From PNNG01 sp046291695 (GTDB taxonomy: Bacteria; Bacteroidota; Bacteroidia; UBA7662), in assembly GCA_046291695.1 (NCBI GenBank), contig JBKBSO010000008.1, positions 93,266 to 157,265 on the forward strand: a DNA stretch of 64,000 bases, read 5' to 3'. The position numbers and the translations under genes were made by a program. Below the pieces are notes generated by a model that worked only from the letters and a program-made list of their open reading frames with translations, made no database searches and was not told where the DNA came from. Below are positions 34,445-42,277 of this stretch, in pieces (the first letter of the stretch is position 1; every line of letters starts with the position of its first letter).

Positions 34445-35567
34445 TTGCAATCCGTTGAAGCAGCTTTTTAAAAGCTTCACCTACCTGCCTTTTTCCATAT
34501 CTTTTTTCGATGGCTTCGGTATCAGGTATAAAATTCAGCTGGGTTTCAATGCACGCTTCCATGTGCTTACACCAGTTTTCTGGAGAAAAGTCAGAAACAA
34601 ATATAATTCGACCAAGATCAGCATGTTCCTTAACCGCGGGCAACTCAGCACTGATTACCGGACAACCACAAGCCAAGGCTTCGGGCACCACAATTGAAAA
34701 AGTTTCGTAAAAACTACTTAACAGCAACGCCGTCGCCTGCCGATAAATGGCAGCCAGGCTTTCCGCAGATTGCGCACCAATAAAATCAATACCCTGCATA
34801 TCGCCTGTATAATGCGCCAATGCCCATTCTACATCGTAAACCCCGGCTACCAACAAACGTGCTTCGGGATACTCCCTGCGAAGCTTACGAAATGCTGTTA
34901 ACAGCAATTCCAGATTTTTCACTGATGCTAAATTGCTAACATGTACAAACAATTGTCGGGAACGCTCTTGGTTTGGCCGGGCGAAAAAATACTCCGTATT
35001 CACTACATTGGGTATTACAACCACCTTGGAGGCCAATGCCCGCTTTTCCATGGCCAATGCCAAATGTTGGCTTACCGCGCCAACCTGTTCAGCCCTTGCA
35101 GCGAGCAAACTGCTGAAGTAACGCACGGCATAACTCATAGTGTAACCCGACTCAGACAAATAAGCCGACCAATGCTCAAAATACATATAGGGCAAATTGT
35201 ATCGATAATGCAACCAAAGACAAAACGTACCCGCACGCCAACTAATCATATTTAAAAGTACATTTGGTTTTCCGAAATTGACGCAATATTGCTTCCAGGC
35301 TATCAAAAAAGCCCTGAAATAACGCCAAGCTTGTACAGGCAACCAATCACCCTGCGGATAATAAACCACCACATGCGGTACACCTCCTTCTTCTTGCTCT
35401 AGCAAACGATAGTCACTTACATCGGCCGCAACTGCGGCAATGATGCCCGTTTTTAGCCCGACAGCAGCTATAGCTTCGGCTTGACGCATCACGAACAAGC
35501 CATTCCGCGAATGATTGTGCTCGGGATACCAACTGCTCAACACCAATACATGTAAATCTTTCGGCAC
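34434..35567 (-). CDS. Family 4 glycosyltransferase
   Basis: A 377-residue GT-B enzyme with N-terminal LVLSSWYPEHNHSRNGLFV, GFVHVSNLASVKNLELLLTA-type C-domain start (LFVHVSNLASVKNLELLL) and the GT4 donor-binding motif YETFSIVVPEALACGCPVI (ExFxxxxxE-type). The start codon is GTG (35567). It likely builds the glycan exported by the flippase encoded next. The gene is divergent from the OstA-like gene. Confidence 0.92.
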   Translation of the reverse strand: MPKDLHVLVLSSWYPEHNHSRNGLFVMRQAEAIAAVGLKTGIIAAVAADVSDYRLLEQEEGGVPHVVVYYPQGDWLPVQAWRYFRAFLIAWKQYCVNFGKPNVLLNMISWRAGTFCLWLHYRYNLPYMYFEHWSAYLSESGYTMSYAVRYFSSLLAARAEQVGAVSQHLALAMEKRALASKVVVIPNVVNTEYFFARPNQERSRQLFVHVSNLASVKNLELLLTAFRKLRREYPEARLLVAGVYDVEWALAHYTGDMQGIDFIGAQSAESLAAIYRQATALLLSSFYETFSIVVPEALACGCPVISAELPAVKEHADLGRIIFVSDFSPENWCKHMEACIETQLNFIPDTEAIEKRYGKRQVGEAFKKLLQRIANVG

Positions 35568-35617
35568 CGATTTTGCTTGTAGAATGGCCTAAAACTACGG
35601 CAAATCAGCTAATTTTG

Positions 35618-37321
35618 ATGCATCTTAACCAATTCTCTCCCTTGACACCTCAATCGTTGCTTTTGCTTTTCATGCTAACCGCTTTGCCGGCAATGCTTTG
35701 GGGACAAACCAAAAACTCCATCGAAATCAAACAAGCCAAAGAACTTACCTACGAAGAAGTGGGTGGTGAGCGGATTCGACGCTTAATTGGTGATGTTATT
35801 CTGCAACAAGAGGATGTGCTCCTTTATTGCGACAGCGCCCTTCTTTTCGGGGGATCCAAACTGGCCAAAGCCTATGGAAGGGTACGTATCATTCAGGAAG
35901 GCAAGTTTAATGCCCGTTCGCGCTATCTCGAATATGATGGCCAAACCAAGGAAACCCTCCTTCGCACAGAGGTTTTTTTGACCGATGGCGAAATGACACT
36001 TACCACCGACGAACTTTTTTATAATACCAATACTAAAATATCGCGCTATTATAAAGGAGCTGTCATTCGCAACGAAGAATCGACCCTCAAAAGCATGCGA
36101 GGCACCTACGACAGCAATATCAAACAATTTTACTTCCGGCAAAAAGTAAGCCTGCGCCATCCCGACTTCAGCCTCGATGCTGATACCCTACACTATAACA
36201 ACCTTAGTGAAAAGGCTGACTTTTTTGGCCCTACAGACATCATTTCCGAACGCACCGTCACCTATACCGAAGGTGGTTGGTACAAATCTAAAAGTAAAGA
36301 ATCCTTTCTTACCAAGAATGGACGTGTGATTATTGATAAACAACAATTCATTGCTGCTGATACCATTTATTTCGACGAAGAAAAAGAGAACGGCTATTGT
36401 ATTGGTGCCGCTCAAATGATAGATACGGTTGAACGCACTGAAATCAGAGGGGGATATACCTTCTTCGATAGAAAGAAGAATACCAATTTGGTTTACCACT
36501 TCCCAATTCTCATCAATTTTGGTGATGTCGATACCATGTACCTTACCGCCGATACCATTTACCAATATAAAATAGCCGATACTGCCAGCGTATTACGCGC
36601 CTGGCACGATGCAGTAATTGAACGGGCAGATTTACTGGTTAGTTGCGATTCACTGACCTATGAAGAAGCCGATTCCGTTTTTCGCCTGTTCGAAGCGCCT
36701 ATCATTTGGTCAGATGAGTTTCAAATTTCAGCTGAATATATGGAACTTTTCACCATTGGCCGGGATTTTGACCGTCTTGAAATGTACCGAGATGGCTTTT
36801 TGGTTAAGCAAGAGGATAGCGTTCGATTTAGCCAAATTAAAGGAAAAGACATTACCGCCTATTTCATCGACCGGCAAATTGGACGCATGGATGTTCATGG
36901 AAATGGCGAAAGTATTTATTATGTAGAACGCGACGACCATTCGTTTATGGGGGCCAACAAAATCGAATCAAGCGACATTACCATACATCTCGAAAATAAC
37001 AGACCGGTAGAAATTGCCTTTTTTGTAAAGCCGAATGCTGTATTATATCCGATCGACCAGGTAAATCCTTATGAGTTCAGACTAAAAGGCTTTTTTTGGG
37101 CTGAGGATCGCAAAACACACGTTGTGCAACGTATGGCTGAAGCGTTTTCTTGCAGCCCTGAACGAGGACTATATGCACTTACCAGGCCCCAAAATCTTCC
37201 TGCGAATTTGCCTTTACCAGAACCCACGGTAACGCCCCTCGAGTTTCAGATAAATCCCCTTGCTGAACCTCAGTTATCTCCCGAAGAATTTCAGTTACCC
37301 GATAACCAAAGAAGGCGATAA
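35618..37321 (+). CDS. OstA-like (LptA/OstA N-domain) secreted protein
   Basis: From ATG 35618 the product is 567 residues with a signal peptide (LLLLFMLTALPAMLWGQ). It consists of repeated beta-jellyroll LptA/OstA units, for example LIGDVILQQEDVLLYCDSAL, AKAYGRVRIIQEG, SRYYKGAVIRNEESTL and HGNGESIYYVERDDHSF, and ends with a proline-rich tail. The family takes part in lipopolysaccharide transport across the periplasm; Bacteroidota carry these long OstA-like proteins. The upstream in-frame start at 35573 would precede the signal peptide by 15 residues. Its end overlaps CRY-DASH by 31 bp. Confidence 0.88.
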   Translation: MHLNQFSPLTPQSLLLLFMLTALPAMLWGQTKNSIEIKQAKELTYEEVGGERIRRLIGDVILQQEDVLLYCDSALLFGGSKLAKAYGRVRIIQEGKFNARSRYLEYDGQTKETLLRTEVFLTDGEMTLTTDELFYNTNTKISRYYKGAVIRNEESTLKSMRGTYDSNIKQFYFRQKVSLRHPDFSLDADTLHYNNLSEKADFFGPTDIISERTVTYTEGGWYKSKSKESFLTKNGRVIIDKQQFIAADTIYFDEEKENGYCIGAAQMIDTVERTEIRGGYTFFDRKKNTNLVYHFPILINFGDVDTMYLTADTIYQYKIADTASVLRAWHDAVIERADLLVSCDSLTYEEADSVFRLFEAPIIWSDEFQISAEYMELFTIGRDFDRLEMYRDGFLVKQEDSVRFSQIKGKDITAYFIDRQIGRMDVHGNGESIYYVERDDHSFMGANKIESSDITIHLENNRPVEIAFFVKPNAVLYPIDQVNPYEFRLKGFFWAEDRKTHVVQRMAEAFSCSPERGLYALTRPQNLPANLPLPEPTVTPLEFQINPLAEPQLSPEEFQLPDNQRRR

Positions 37322-38583
37322 ACCACTTTAGGGTCATATTGCACAGATTGCTTCTCAGGATTAAACACGCGGTTTTCGCGCGGATCGTTGCCAACACCGG
37401 CCAGGTAGTTCCAGTTGCCGTAATTGCTACAAGGATCGTAATCGAGCAGGGCATGTTCGAACCAAGCCGCGCCTGCCCGCCAATCGCATTTTAAGTGGTG
37501 CACCAGGTAACTGGCCACGTTTTGCCGGCCCCGGTTGCTCATAAAGCCTGTGGCACGCAATTCCCGCATATTGGCATCTATGAAAGTCTGCTGTGTGCGC
37601 CCTTCCTTCCACAATTCCAAAGCTTTGGCTTTGTAGGGATGCGCTTGGCCATTTTGCTTGATGCCGCCGGCTTGAAAGAGGGCAGCCCCATGTTTGTGCG
37701 CTACAAATCGGAAATAATCGCGCCACAACAACTCAAAAATCAGCCAATAAGTGCTTTGGTTGCTGATGCGCTCGCGTTCGTATCGTTGAATTTCGTGGTA
37801 GATGAAGCGAGGCGATAAGGCACCCACCGCCAACCAGGGCGAAAACTTAGAACTGTAGCCCTGTCCTATGAGTCCGTTGCGGGTTTCTTTGTACTCCTTC
37901 AGGCGGTCTTCCTCCCAAAAATAACGCTGCAAACGTGCCAAACCAGCCGCTTCTCCCCCTTCAAAGGCCAAAACCGCACGGGCATCGGCTGCGGCTAACG
38001 TTTCCCCTGTTTGCTCAACACTTGGCCATTGCTGACGACAGCCAGCCACCCCCTGCATTTTTCCGGGCGTCGGCCACAGCTCCCGTACTTGAGCTTCTCT
38101 TTCGGTGCGCTTACGGAAGTCGGTAAACACCTCCGGCAGTCGGGCCAAGGGAAAAGACAAATCCTCTGGATGAAAAAGGGTACTGCCCCAAAAACCGTGA
38201 CATTCGAGTCCAGCCGCCTGCAAGTTTTTCACCACCGCTGCCTCATCGGCCAGTTCTTCGGTAGTCACTTCACGATGGTGAAACAGCCATTTGGCCCCTG
38301 TGCGTTCGGCCAAAGCTTGTAGTTCCTGCACGGGATTGCCCACCGCAATTTCCATCTCCACCCCCTTGGCGGCAAAGGCTTGCTGAAGGGCTTGCACCGA
38401 TTGCATCAAAAACTGCAGGCGTTGTGCACCGCAGCGCTTAAAACCGTAAGGGGTATCTTGAAACAAACGTTGATCGAAGCAAAAAAAGGGCACGATTGCC
38501 TCGGCTTGCTGCAAGGCGCGGTGGAGGGCTTCATGGTCGTGCAGGCGCAAATCGTTGCGCAACCAGAGAATCGCGGTGGTCAT
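37291..38583 (-). CDS. Cryptochrome DASH / photolyase-family flavoprotein
   Basis: A 430-residue FAD protein. The N-terminal photolyase domain begins ILWLRNDLRLHDHEAL. The FAD domain shows SSKFSPWLAVGALSPRFIY, FELLWRDYFRFVAHKHG, ATGFMSNRGRQNVASYLVH and the DASH hallmark YDPCSNYGNWNYLAGVGND followed by PRENRVFNPEKQS. DASH proteins repair pyrimidine dimers in single-stranded DNA and can act as light sensors. It is distinct from the second photolyase at 50634. Its 3' end overlaps the OstA-like gene; the TA promoter at 38614 is just upstream, divergent. Confidence 0.93.
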   Translation of the reverse strand: MTTAILWLRNDLRLHDHEALHRALQQAEAIVPFFCFDQRLFQDTPYGFKRCGAQRLQFLMQSVQALQQAFAAKGVEMEIAVGNPVQELQALAERTGAKWLFHHREVTTEELADEAAVVKNLQAAGLECHGFWGSTLFHPEDLSFPLARLPEVFTDFRKRTEREAQVRELWPTPGKMQGVAGCRQQWPSVEQTGETLAAADARAVLAFEGGEAAGLARLQRYFWEEDRLKEYKETRNGLIGQGYSSKFSPWLAVGALSPRFIYHEIQRYERERISNQSTYWLIFELLWRDYFRFVAHKHGAALFQAGGIKQNGQAHPYKAKALELWKEGRTQQTFIDANMRELRATGFMSNRGRQNVASYLVHHLKCDWRAGAAWFEHALLDYDPCSNYGNWNYLAGVGNDPRENRVFNPEKQSVQYDPKVVYRLLWLSGN

Positions 38584-38613
38584 ACCAGAGCAACAAAAAG
38601 CAGGGGCGCAGGT

Positions 38614-38644
38614 TTTGTAATTTCTCAGCTATTGATTATATTTG
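38614..38644 (+). promoter_or_regulatory. Consensus promoter of the MNT/HEPN module
   Basis: TTTG at 38614-38617, exactly 19 bases, then TATATTTG at 38637-38644: a full match to the Bacteroidota consensus. The ATG is at 38649, about where transcription should begin, so the mRNA is probably leaderless. Confidence 0.75.
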
Positions 38645-38648
38645 ATTT

Positions 38649-38966
38649 ATGCTCACCGATAAGCAACTTCTTACCGAAATCAAACATACCGTGGCTGCGC
38701 TTGCTCCCAAAGCACAGGTGTTTTTGTTTGGCTCAAGAGCCACTGGTAAGGCTTCGACAGATTCAGATTGGGATGTACTTGTTTTGATGGAACAAGATGT
38801 GCTCAGTCTCGAGGAAGAGCAACAAATTTTACATGCGCTTTACGACTTAGAAGTTGCCCAAGGCATTGTAATCAGTCCAATGGTCTATTCAAGCAATGAA
38901 TGGCAAAACAAATATTGCATTACCCCTTTTTATGAAAATGTAATGCAGCATGCCATTGCCCTATGA
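38649..38966 (+). CDS. Minimal nucleotidyltransferase (MNT) antitoxin
   Basis: A 105-residue MNT-domain protein with the polymerase-beta-type motif GSRATGKASTDSDWDVLVL (Gly28-Ser29 and the catalytic Asp40 and Asp42), intact. In MNT/HEPN modules this protein counters the HEPN RNase, in known cases by adding AMP to it. It overlaps the next gene by 4 bp (ATGA). It is preceded by a consensus promoter. Confidence 0.92.
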   Translation: MLTDKQLLTEIKHTVAALAPKAQVFLFGSRATGKASTDSDWDVLVLMEQDVLSLEEEQQILHALYDLEVAQGIVISPMVYSSNEWQNKYCITPFYENVMQHAIAL

Positions 38967-39370
38967 GCACGATTTCACCTGACGATTATGTGAATTATCG
39001 TTTAAAACGTGCCTTTGAAACCCTCAACGAAGTAGAAAACCTAATTGCCCTTCAGTATTGGAATACAGCTATGAACCGCCTTTATTATGCGGCATTTTAT
39101 GCGGTTTCAGCTTTATTGGCAAAGTACGAAATCAACGCCCATAGCCACACAGGAATCCGGCAAAAATTTGGCGAACACTTTATAAAAGCTGGGATCCTAG
39201 ATGCAACCCATGGCCGTTTGTTCTCTGAATTATTTGACAAACGGCAAAAAGGCGACTACAACGACTTTTTTGATTTTGATTAAGAGAGCGTAACCAAGCT
39301 ATTCCCTCAAACCAAAACTATGATTGGAGTAGTAGCAGGACTCATAGAAGGAGACTCAAAAAAAGACTAG
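38963..39370 (+). pseudogene. HEPN-domain toxin interrupted by an in-frame stop
   Basis: The intact part (38963-39283, 106 residues) is a HEPN protein: YRLKRAFETLNEVENLI, the NRLYYAAFYAVSALL helix and the RNase-type RX5H motif Arg66...His72 (RQKFGEHF). It stops after DYNDFFDFD at TAA (39281). The same frame then reads ESVTKLFPQTKTM... to TAG at 39370. Normal HEPN partners of MNT continue DFFDFDEESV..., so GAA appears to have become TAA. Restored length would be 135 residues, usual for the family. The catalytic motif lies before the stop, so residual activity is possible. Confidence 0.78.
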
Positions 39371-39504
39371 TCTTACTTACCCTTTTGCTATCGAAATTAA
39401 AACGATTCAAATTACTGTTTCATTGAGTGAATGCTATGTTGAAGGAAGCGACAATTCACCTTTTTAAACACCCTTTAATTAGGTTATAACTACCGATTTT
39501 TAAA

Positions 39505-40086
39505 TCAGTTAGTTGGCCACTCCCTTTGCAAGCGCTCCAATTGGTCAATTAAATCATTAATGGCCGCCTCTTTCTTCTTTACTATACGGGGACGAAATAC
39601 AAACCAGTTGAGGCCAAACCAGCCCAAGGTGATGCCATAAGTTAGCCAGCCATAAAGACCGGGCATGCGCTGCACAAACTCCCACATATACACCAGCACT
39701 CCAGTGCTGAGCAGCAGAAAATAGGCCGACATGAGCCGGCGCCCTAAGTAGCGCTGCCGTTTGCGGTCTTGGTACAACCACTCCAAATATGCGCGGGCGT
39801 TAGCAGTGTCAGCGGTAAGGTCGCGTACGGTGGTATGTCGGTTGTACTGCCACAAATAAAGCAGCATGCTTAGTTCTGTGAGCACTATGCCCACAAGGGT
39901 CGTCCACGACAAAGGCCAGTAGGCAAAAGCAATGAAGCCTACAAAAGCCATGGTACCGAGTAGCAAAAAGTTAAGTCTGTTTTTTTCGTTGCGTTTTTTT
40001 ATTTCCAACGCGGCCATCTGCTTGGCGAAGGCCTGCCAGTCGGGTGCCTTTTCGTTGGTATTTTGCCAAAGTTGGTCGATATTCAT
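39505..40086 (-). CDS. Membrane protein co-encoded with the ECF sigma factor (possible anti-sigma)
   Basis: From ATG 40086 the product is 193 residues. A charged cytoplasmic N terminus (MNIDQLWQNTNEKAPDWQAF) is followed by two pairs of membrane helices (FLLLGTMAFVGFIAFAYW, LVGIVLTELSMLLYLW, LMSAYFLLLSTGVLVYMW, WLTYGITLGWFGLNWFVF) and a C-terminal coiled tail. The position directly after the sigma gene (1 bp) suggests an anti-sigma or modulator. No zinc-binding anti-sigma motif is present, so this is inference. Confidence 0.7.
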   Translation of the reverse strand: MNIDQLWQNTNEKAPDWQAFAKQMAALEIKKRNEKNRLNFLLLGTMAFVGFIAFAYWPLSWTTLVGIVLTELSMLLYLWQYNRHTTVRDLTADTANARAYLEWLYQDRKRQRYLGRRLMSAYFLLLSTGVLVYMWEFVQRMPGLYGWLTYGITLGWFGLNWFVFRPRIVKKKEAAINDLIDQLERLQREWPTN

Positions 40087-40087
40087 C

Positions 40088-40567
40088 TTAGTCAATTTGT
40101 TGTTGGGCTAATAAAGTGGTGAGCTGATCTTTGATGCGGTGAATGCGCACGCGCACATTGGCATGCGAGAGGTCGAGCATTTCGGCGATTTGCTGCTGCG
40201 GCACCTGCTCTAGCTGCAGTGAAATGAGCAGGCGGTCGATTTCGGGTAATTGGTTGATGGCTTTGAACAGCTGTAGTTCGAGGTCCACCCGCCTTTCGCC
40301 CTGCAATTGCTGCCGTTCGTGGTGCTCTGCCTCCCAGCCAGCTTGCTTTTGGGCGCGTTTGAGCTGGCGTAGACATAAATTCACCGCAATTCGAAACATC
40401 CAACTGCTCATTTGGGCTTCTTCTCTGAACTGGTCGCGCTGCCGCCAGGCGATTTCAAAACATTCCTGACAAACGTCACGCGCCCACTCTCGCTCCCCTA
40501 CGTAGGCCAAGCACAAACGATAAATGCGTGGCCAAAAAGTCTCGTAAAGTTGTTGGAAGGAGGTCAT
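40088..40567 (-). CDS. ECF-type RNA polymerase sigma factor
   Basis: A 159-residue sigma-70 family protein with region 2 (FWPRIYRLCLAYVGEREWAR, DVCQECFEIAWRQRDQF, MSSWMFRIAVNLCLRQLKR) and region 4 (LPEIDRLLISLQLEQVPQQQ, IAEMLDLSHANVRVRIHRIK). No region 1 or 3. The start at 40567 overlaps the preceding hydrolase stop by 4 bp (ATGA), preferred over an upstream start at 40603. It heads a sigma-membrane protein pair, translated after a secreted hydrolase. Confidence 0.9.
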   Translation of the reverse strand: MTSFQQLYETFWPRIYRLCLAYVGEREWARDVCQECFEIAWRQRDQFREEAQMSSWMFRIAVNLCLRQLKRAQKQAGWEAEHHERQQLQGERRVDLELQLFKAINQLPEIDRLLISLQLEQVPQQQIAEMLDLSHANVRVRIHRIKDQLTTLLAQQQID

Positions 40568-41391
40568 TGGGTCAAAAATGCGGCAAGAGTTTGAAAATAC
40601 CAATCGGCGGCATCAATCATCACAAAATGAAGTCCTTCGGGTGCATACTGAAGCTCCGCTCCCTTCAACCCAGCATATTGCGCCGCAATAGCGCTTTGGT
40701 AACCAACAAAAGGGGCTTCTAGCTGCACCAAAACGCGGGCTTTGATTTGGGGTAATTTAGGACGAACATCGGTTTGCATAAAACTGCAATACACCGCTGC
40801 CAAGGTGGTTCTATCGCTCAGCAGGCTCCACTGCACTAGGCGCTGCTGCCAAGCGGTGTCATTTACCAACCACGGCGCGCCTTGCGTTTGCATAGCCCGA
40901 AAAGCCGAGTCGCTTAAGGAGGTCATTTGCGCAATGCTGGCCGCACAAGAAAAGTCGGGTTCGGCCTTAAAAGCGGGATTGCTAAAGGCTGCCAAGCCGG
41001 GCAAGGCATCTACCACCACCACTTTTTGCACCTTTTGCGGCAGTTCGGCAGCCAGCCAGAGGGCCATTACCCCGCCCATACTGTGCCCAATGATGCCAAA
41101 GTGCTTCTCTGGCAGGGTATCGAGCCAAGCCGCTACTGCTTGGGCCCAATGTTCAAAGCTGGGCTGCTCGGCGGCTGGCTTTCCGGCAAAACCCGCGAAG
41201 TGCAATACGTACAGCCTGTGATTTTGCGCCAAAACGTTGATGGTGGAAGTCCAAACCTCCGGTGAAGAAGCATATCCCGGAATAAGCACGACGGCCCCGC
41301 CGCTGCTGCCATAGGTTTGAACGCTGAAGGGCTGGCTGGCCAAACTTTGAAGTGGCAACAGGGCAAGCAAAAGTAAAAGCATCTTTTTCAT
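40564..41391 (-). CDS. Secreted alpha/beta hydrolase
   Basis: A 275-residue protein with a signal peptide (MLLLLLALLPLQSLAS) and an alpha/beta-hydrolase fold: oxyanion loop VVLIPGYASSPEVW, nucleophile elbow GIIGHSMGGVMALWLA, and the catalytic histidine in YAPEGLHFVMID. Substrate unknown. It is coupled to the ECF sigma gene by a 4-bp overlap, an odd pairing that suggests the enzyme is part of the same regulon. The 285-bp region upstream (41392-41676) shows no gene, only an 8-bp direct repeat (AGATGCTT, period 25). Confidence 0.87.
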   Translation of the reverse strand: MKKMLLLLLALLPLQSLASQPFSVQTYGSSGGAVVLIPGYASSPEVWTSTINVLAQNHRLYVLHFAGFAGKPAAEQPSFEHWAQAVAAWLDTLPEKHFGIIGHSMGGVMALWLAAELPQKVQKVVVVDALPGLAAFSNPAFKAEPDFSCAASIAQMTSLSDSAFRAMQTQGAPWLVNDTAWQQRLVQWSLLSDRTTLAAVYCSFMQTDVRPKLPQIKARVLVQLEAPFVGYQSAIAAQYAGLKGAELQYAPEGLHFVMIDAADWYFQTLAAFLTQ

Positions 41392-41660
41392 AGAACATTT
41401 TTTGCGGGTTTAGAGCAAGCCGCGGGGTAGATGTTACAGATGCTTACGCATATTTTTAAAAAAGATGCTTTAGGTTGCTGCTTGGAGGAGTAAAACTACT
41501 TTGCGTTTTTGGTTTAGTACGAGGAGGTTAACCACCATTTCATTGCTATTTAATAAATGACTAAATTTGATTCACGAGACCATGATATTTAGAACCTCAA
41601 AGTTCGGGCATCATGTTTTCGACAAATTATAAACGCATTGAGCTAGTAAAATCACACATT

Positions 41661-41666
41661 AGGAGG
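41661..41666 (+). promoter_or_regulatory. Shine-Dalgarno sequence of the VapB antitoxin gene
   Basis: AGGAGG stands ten bases before the ATG at 41677. Such a sequence is unusual among the genes of this window, most of which have none; infC is the other clear case. Confidence 0.55.
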
Positions 41667-41676
41667 AAAATGCTTC

Positions 41677-41892
41677 ATGGAAACGGTCATTATTCAAATC
41701 CATAACCAAAAGGCTTATAAATTATTAGACGAGCTTGAAGCTTTGAACCTACTCAAAGTTATTCGTAAAAGCGTGACCAAGCCTCAAAGACTCTCCGACA
41801 AGTATGCTGGCAAATTATCAGCCGATGTGGCAGAAGAGCTCCAGGCCTTTGTGCAGGAAGGACGTGAAACATGGGGGAAATCAGATACCTAA
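41677..41892 (+). CDS. Antitoxin of a VapBC module
   Basis: A 71-residue protein (METVIIQIHNQKAYKLLDEL, then a basic middle VIRKSVTKPQRLSDKYAG and an acidic tail) overlapping the PIN toxin gene by 22 bp. The size, order and overlap are those of small antitoxins paired with VapC. The N-terminal segment is of the short beta-helix type found in Bacteroidota VapB-like proteins rather than a clear AbrB or RHH fold. Confidence 0.78.
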   Translation: METVIIQIHNQKAYKLLDELEALNLLKVIRKSVTKPQRLSDKYAGKLSADVAEELQAFVQEGRETWGKSDT

Positions 41893-42260
41893 TTGACACC
41901 AATGTGCTGATTGATTATCTCGGGAATCGATTGCCCCTTGCTGGAATAAATTTTATGCACGACGTAATGAACAACATGCCAGCTATTTCTGTCATTACAA
42001 AAATCGAACTCCTCGGCTTTAACACCAATCCAGCGCATTACCAAATACTCGAAAACTTCGTTCAAGACGTAACTTTGTTCGAGCTTTCAGCAGGCATTGT
42101 GGAAAGCTGCATCATGAACAGAAAGGAGTATAAAACCAAAGTTCCCGATGCCATCATTGCAGCCACAGCCCTAGAAAACAAACTTGAACTCCTTACTAGG
42201 AACGTTGCAGATTTCAAAAACATCCGAACCCTTACTGTTCTAAATCCACACAGCCTGTAA
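41871..42260 (+). CDS. vapC: PIN-domain ribonuclease toxin VapC
   Basis: A 129-residue PIN-domain protein with the acidic active-site residues in place: YLIDTNVLIDYL (Asp), ITKIELLGF (Glu), TKVPDAIIAATAL (Asp) and LLTRNVADFKNI (Asp). VapC toxins cleave tRNA or rRNA when freed from VapB. Unlike two other toxin genes in this region, it is intact. Confidence 0.92.
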   Translation: MGEIRYLIDTNVLIDYLGNRLPLAGINFMHDVMNNMPAISVITKIELLGFNTNPAHYQILENFVQDVTLFELSAGIVESCIMNRKEYKTKVPDAIIAATALENKLELLTRNVADFKNIRTLTVLNPHSL

Positions 42261-42277
42261 AGAGGTGTTTTTTTTTG

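Noticed and set aside
35610..35617. TAATTTTG as the promoter of the OstA-like gene
   Set aside because: It abuts the ATG at 35618, so a transcript starting from it would lack the start codon and most of the signal peptide region.
39359..39467. Short plus-strand frame after the HEPN remnant (FAIEIKTIQITVSLSECYV)
   Set aside because: It has no start codon and no recognisable family; may be gene debris but cannot be supported.
41431..41470. AGATGCTT direct repeat with period 25 upstream of the hydrolase
   Set aside because: A single pair of 8-mers in noncoding DNA with no link to a promoter box.
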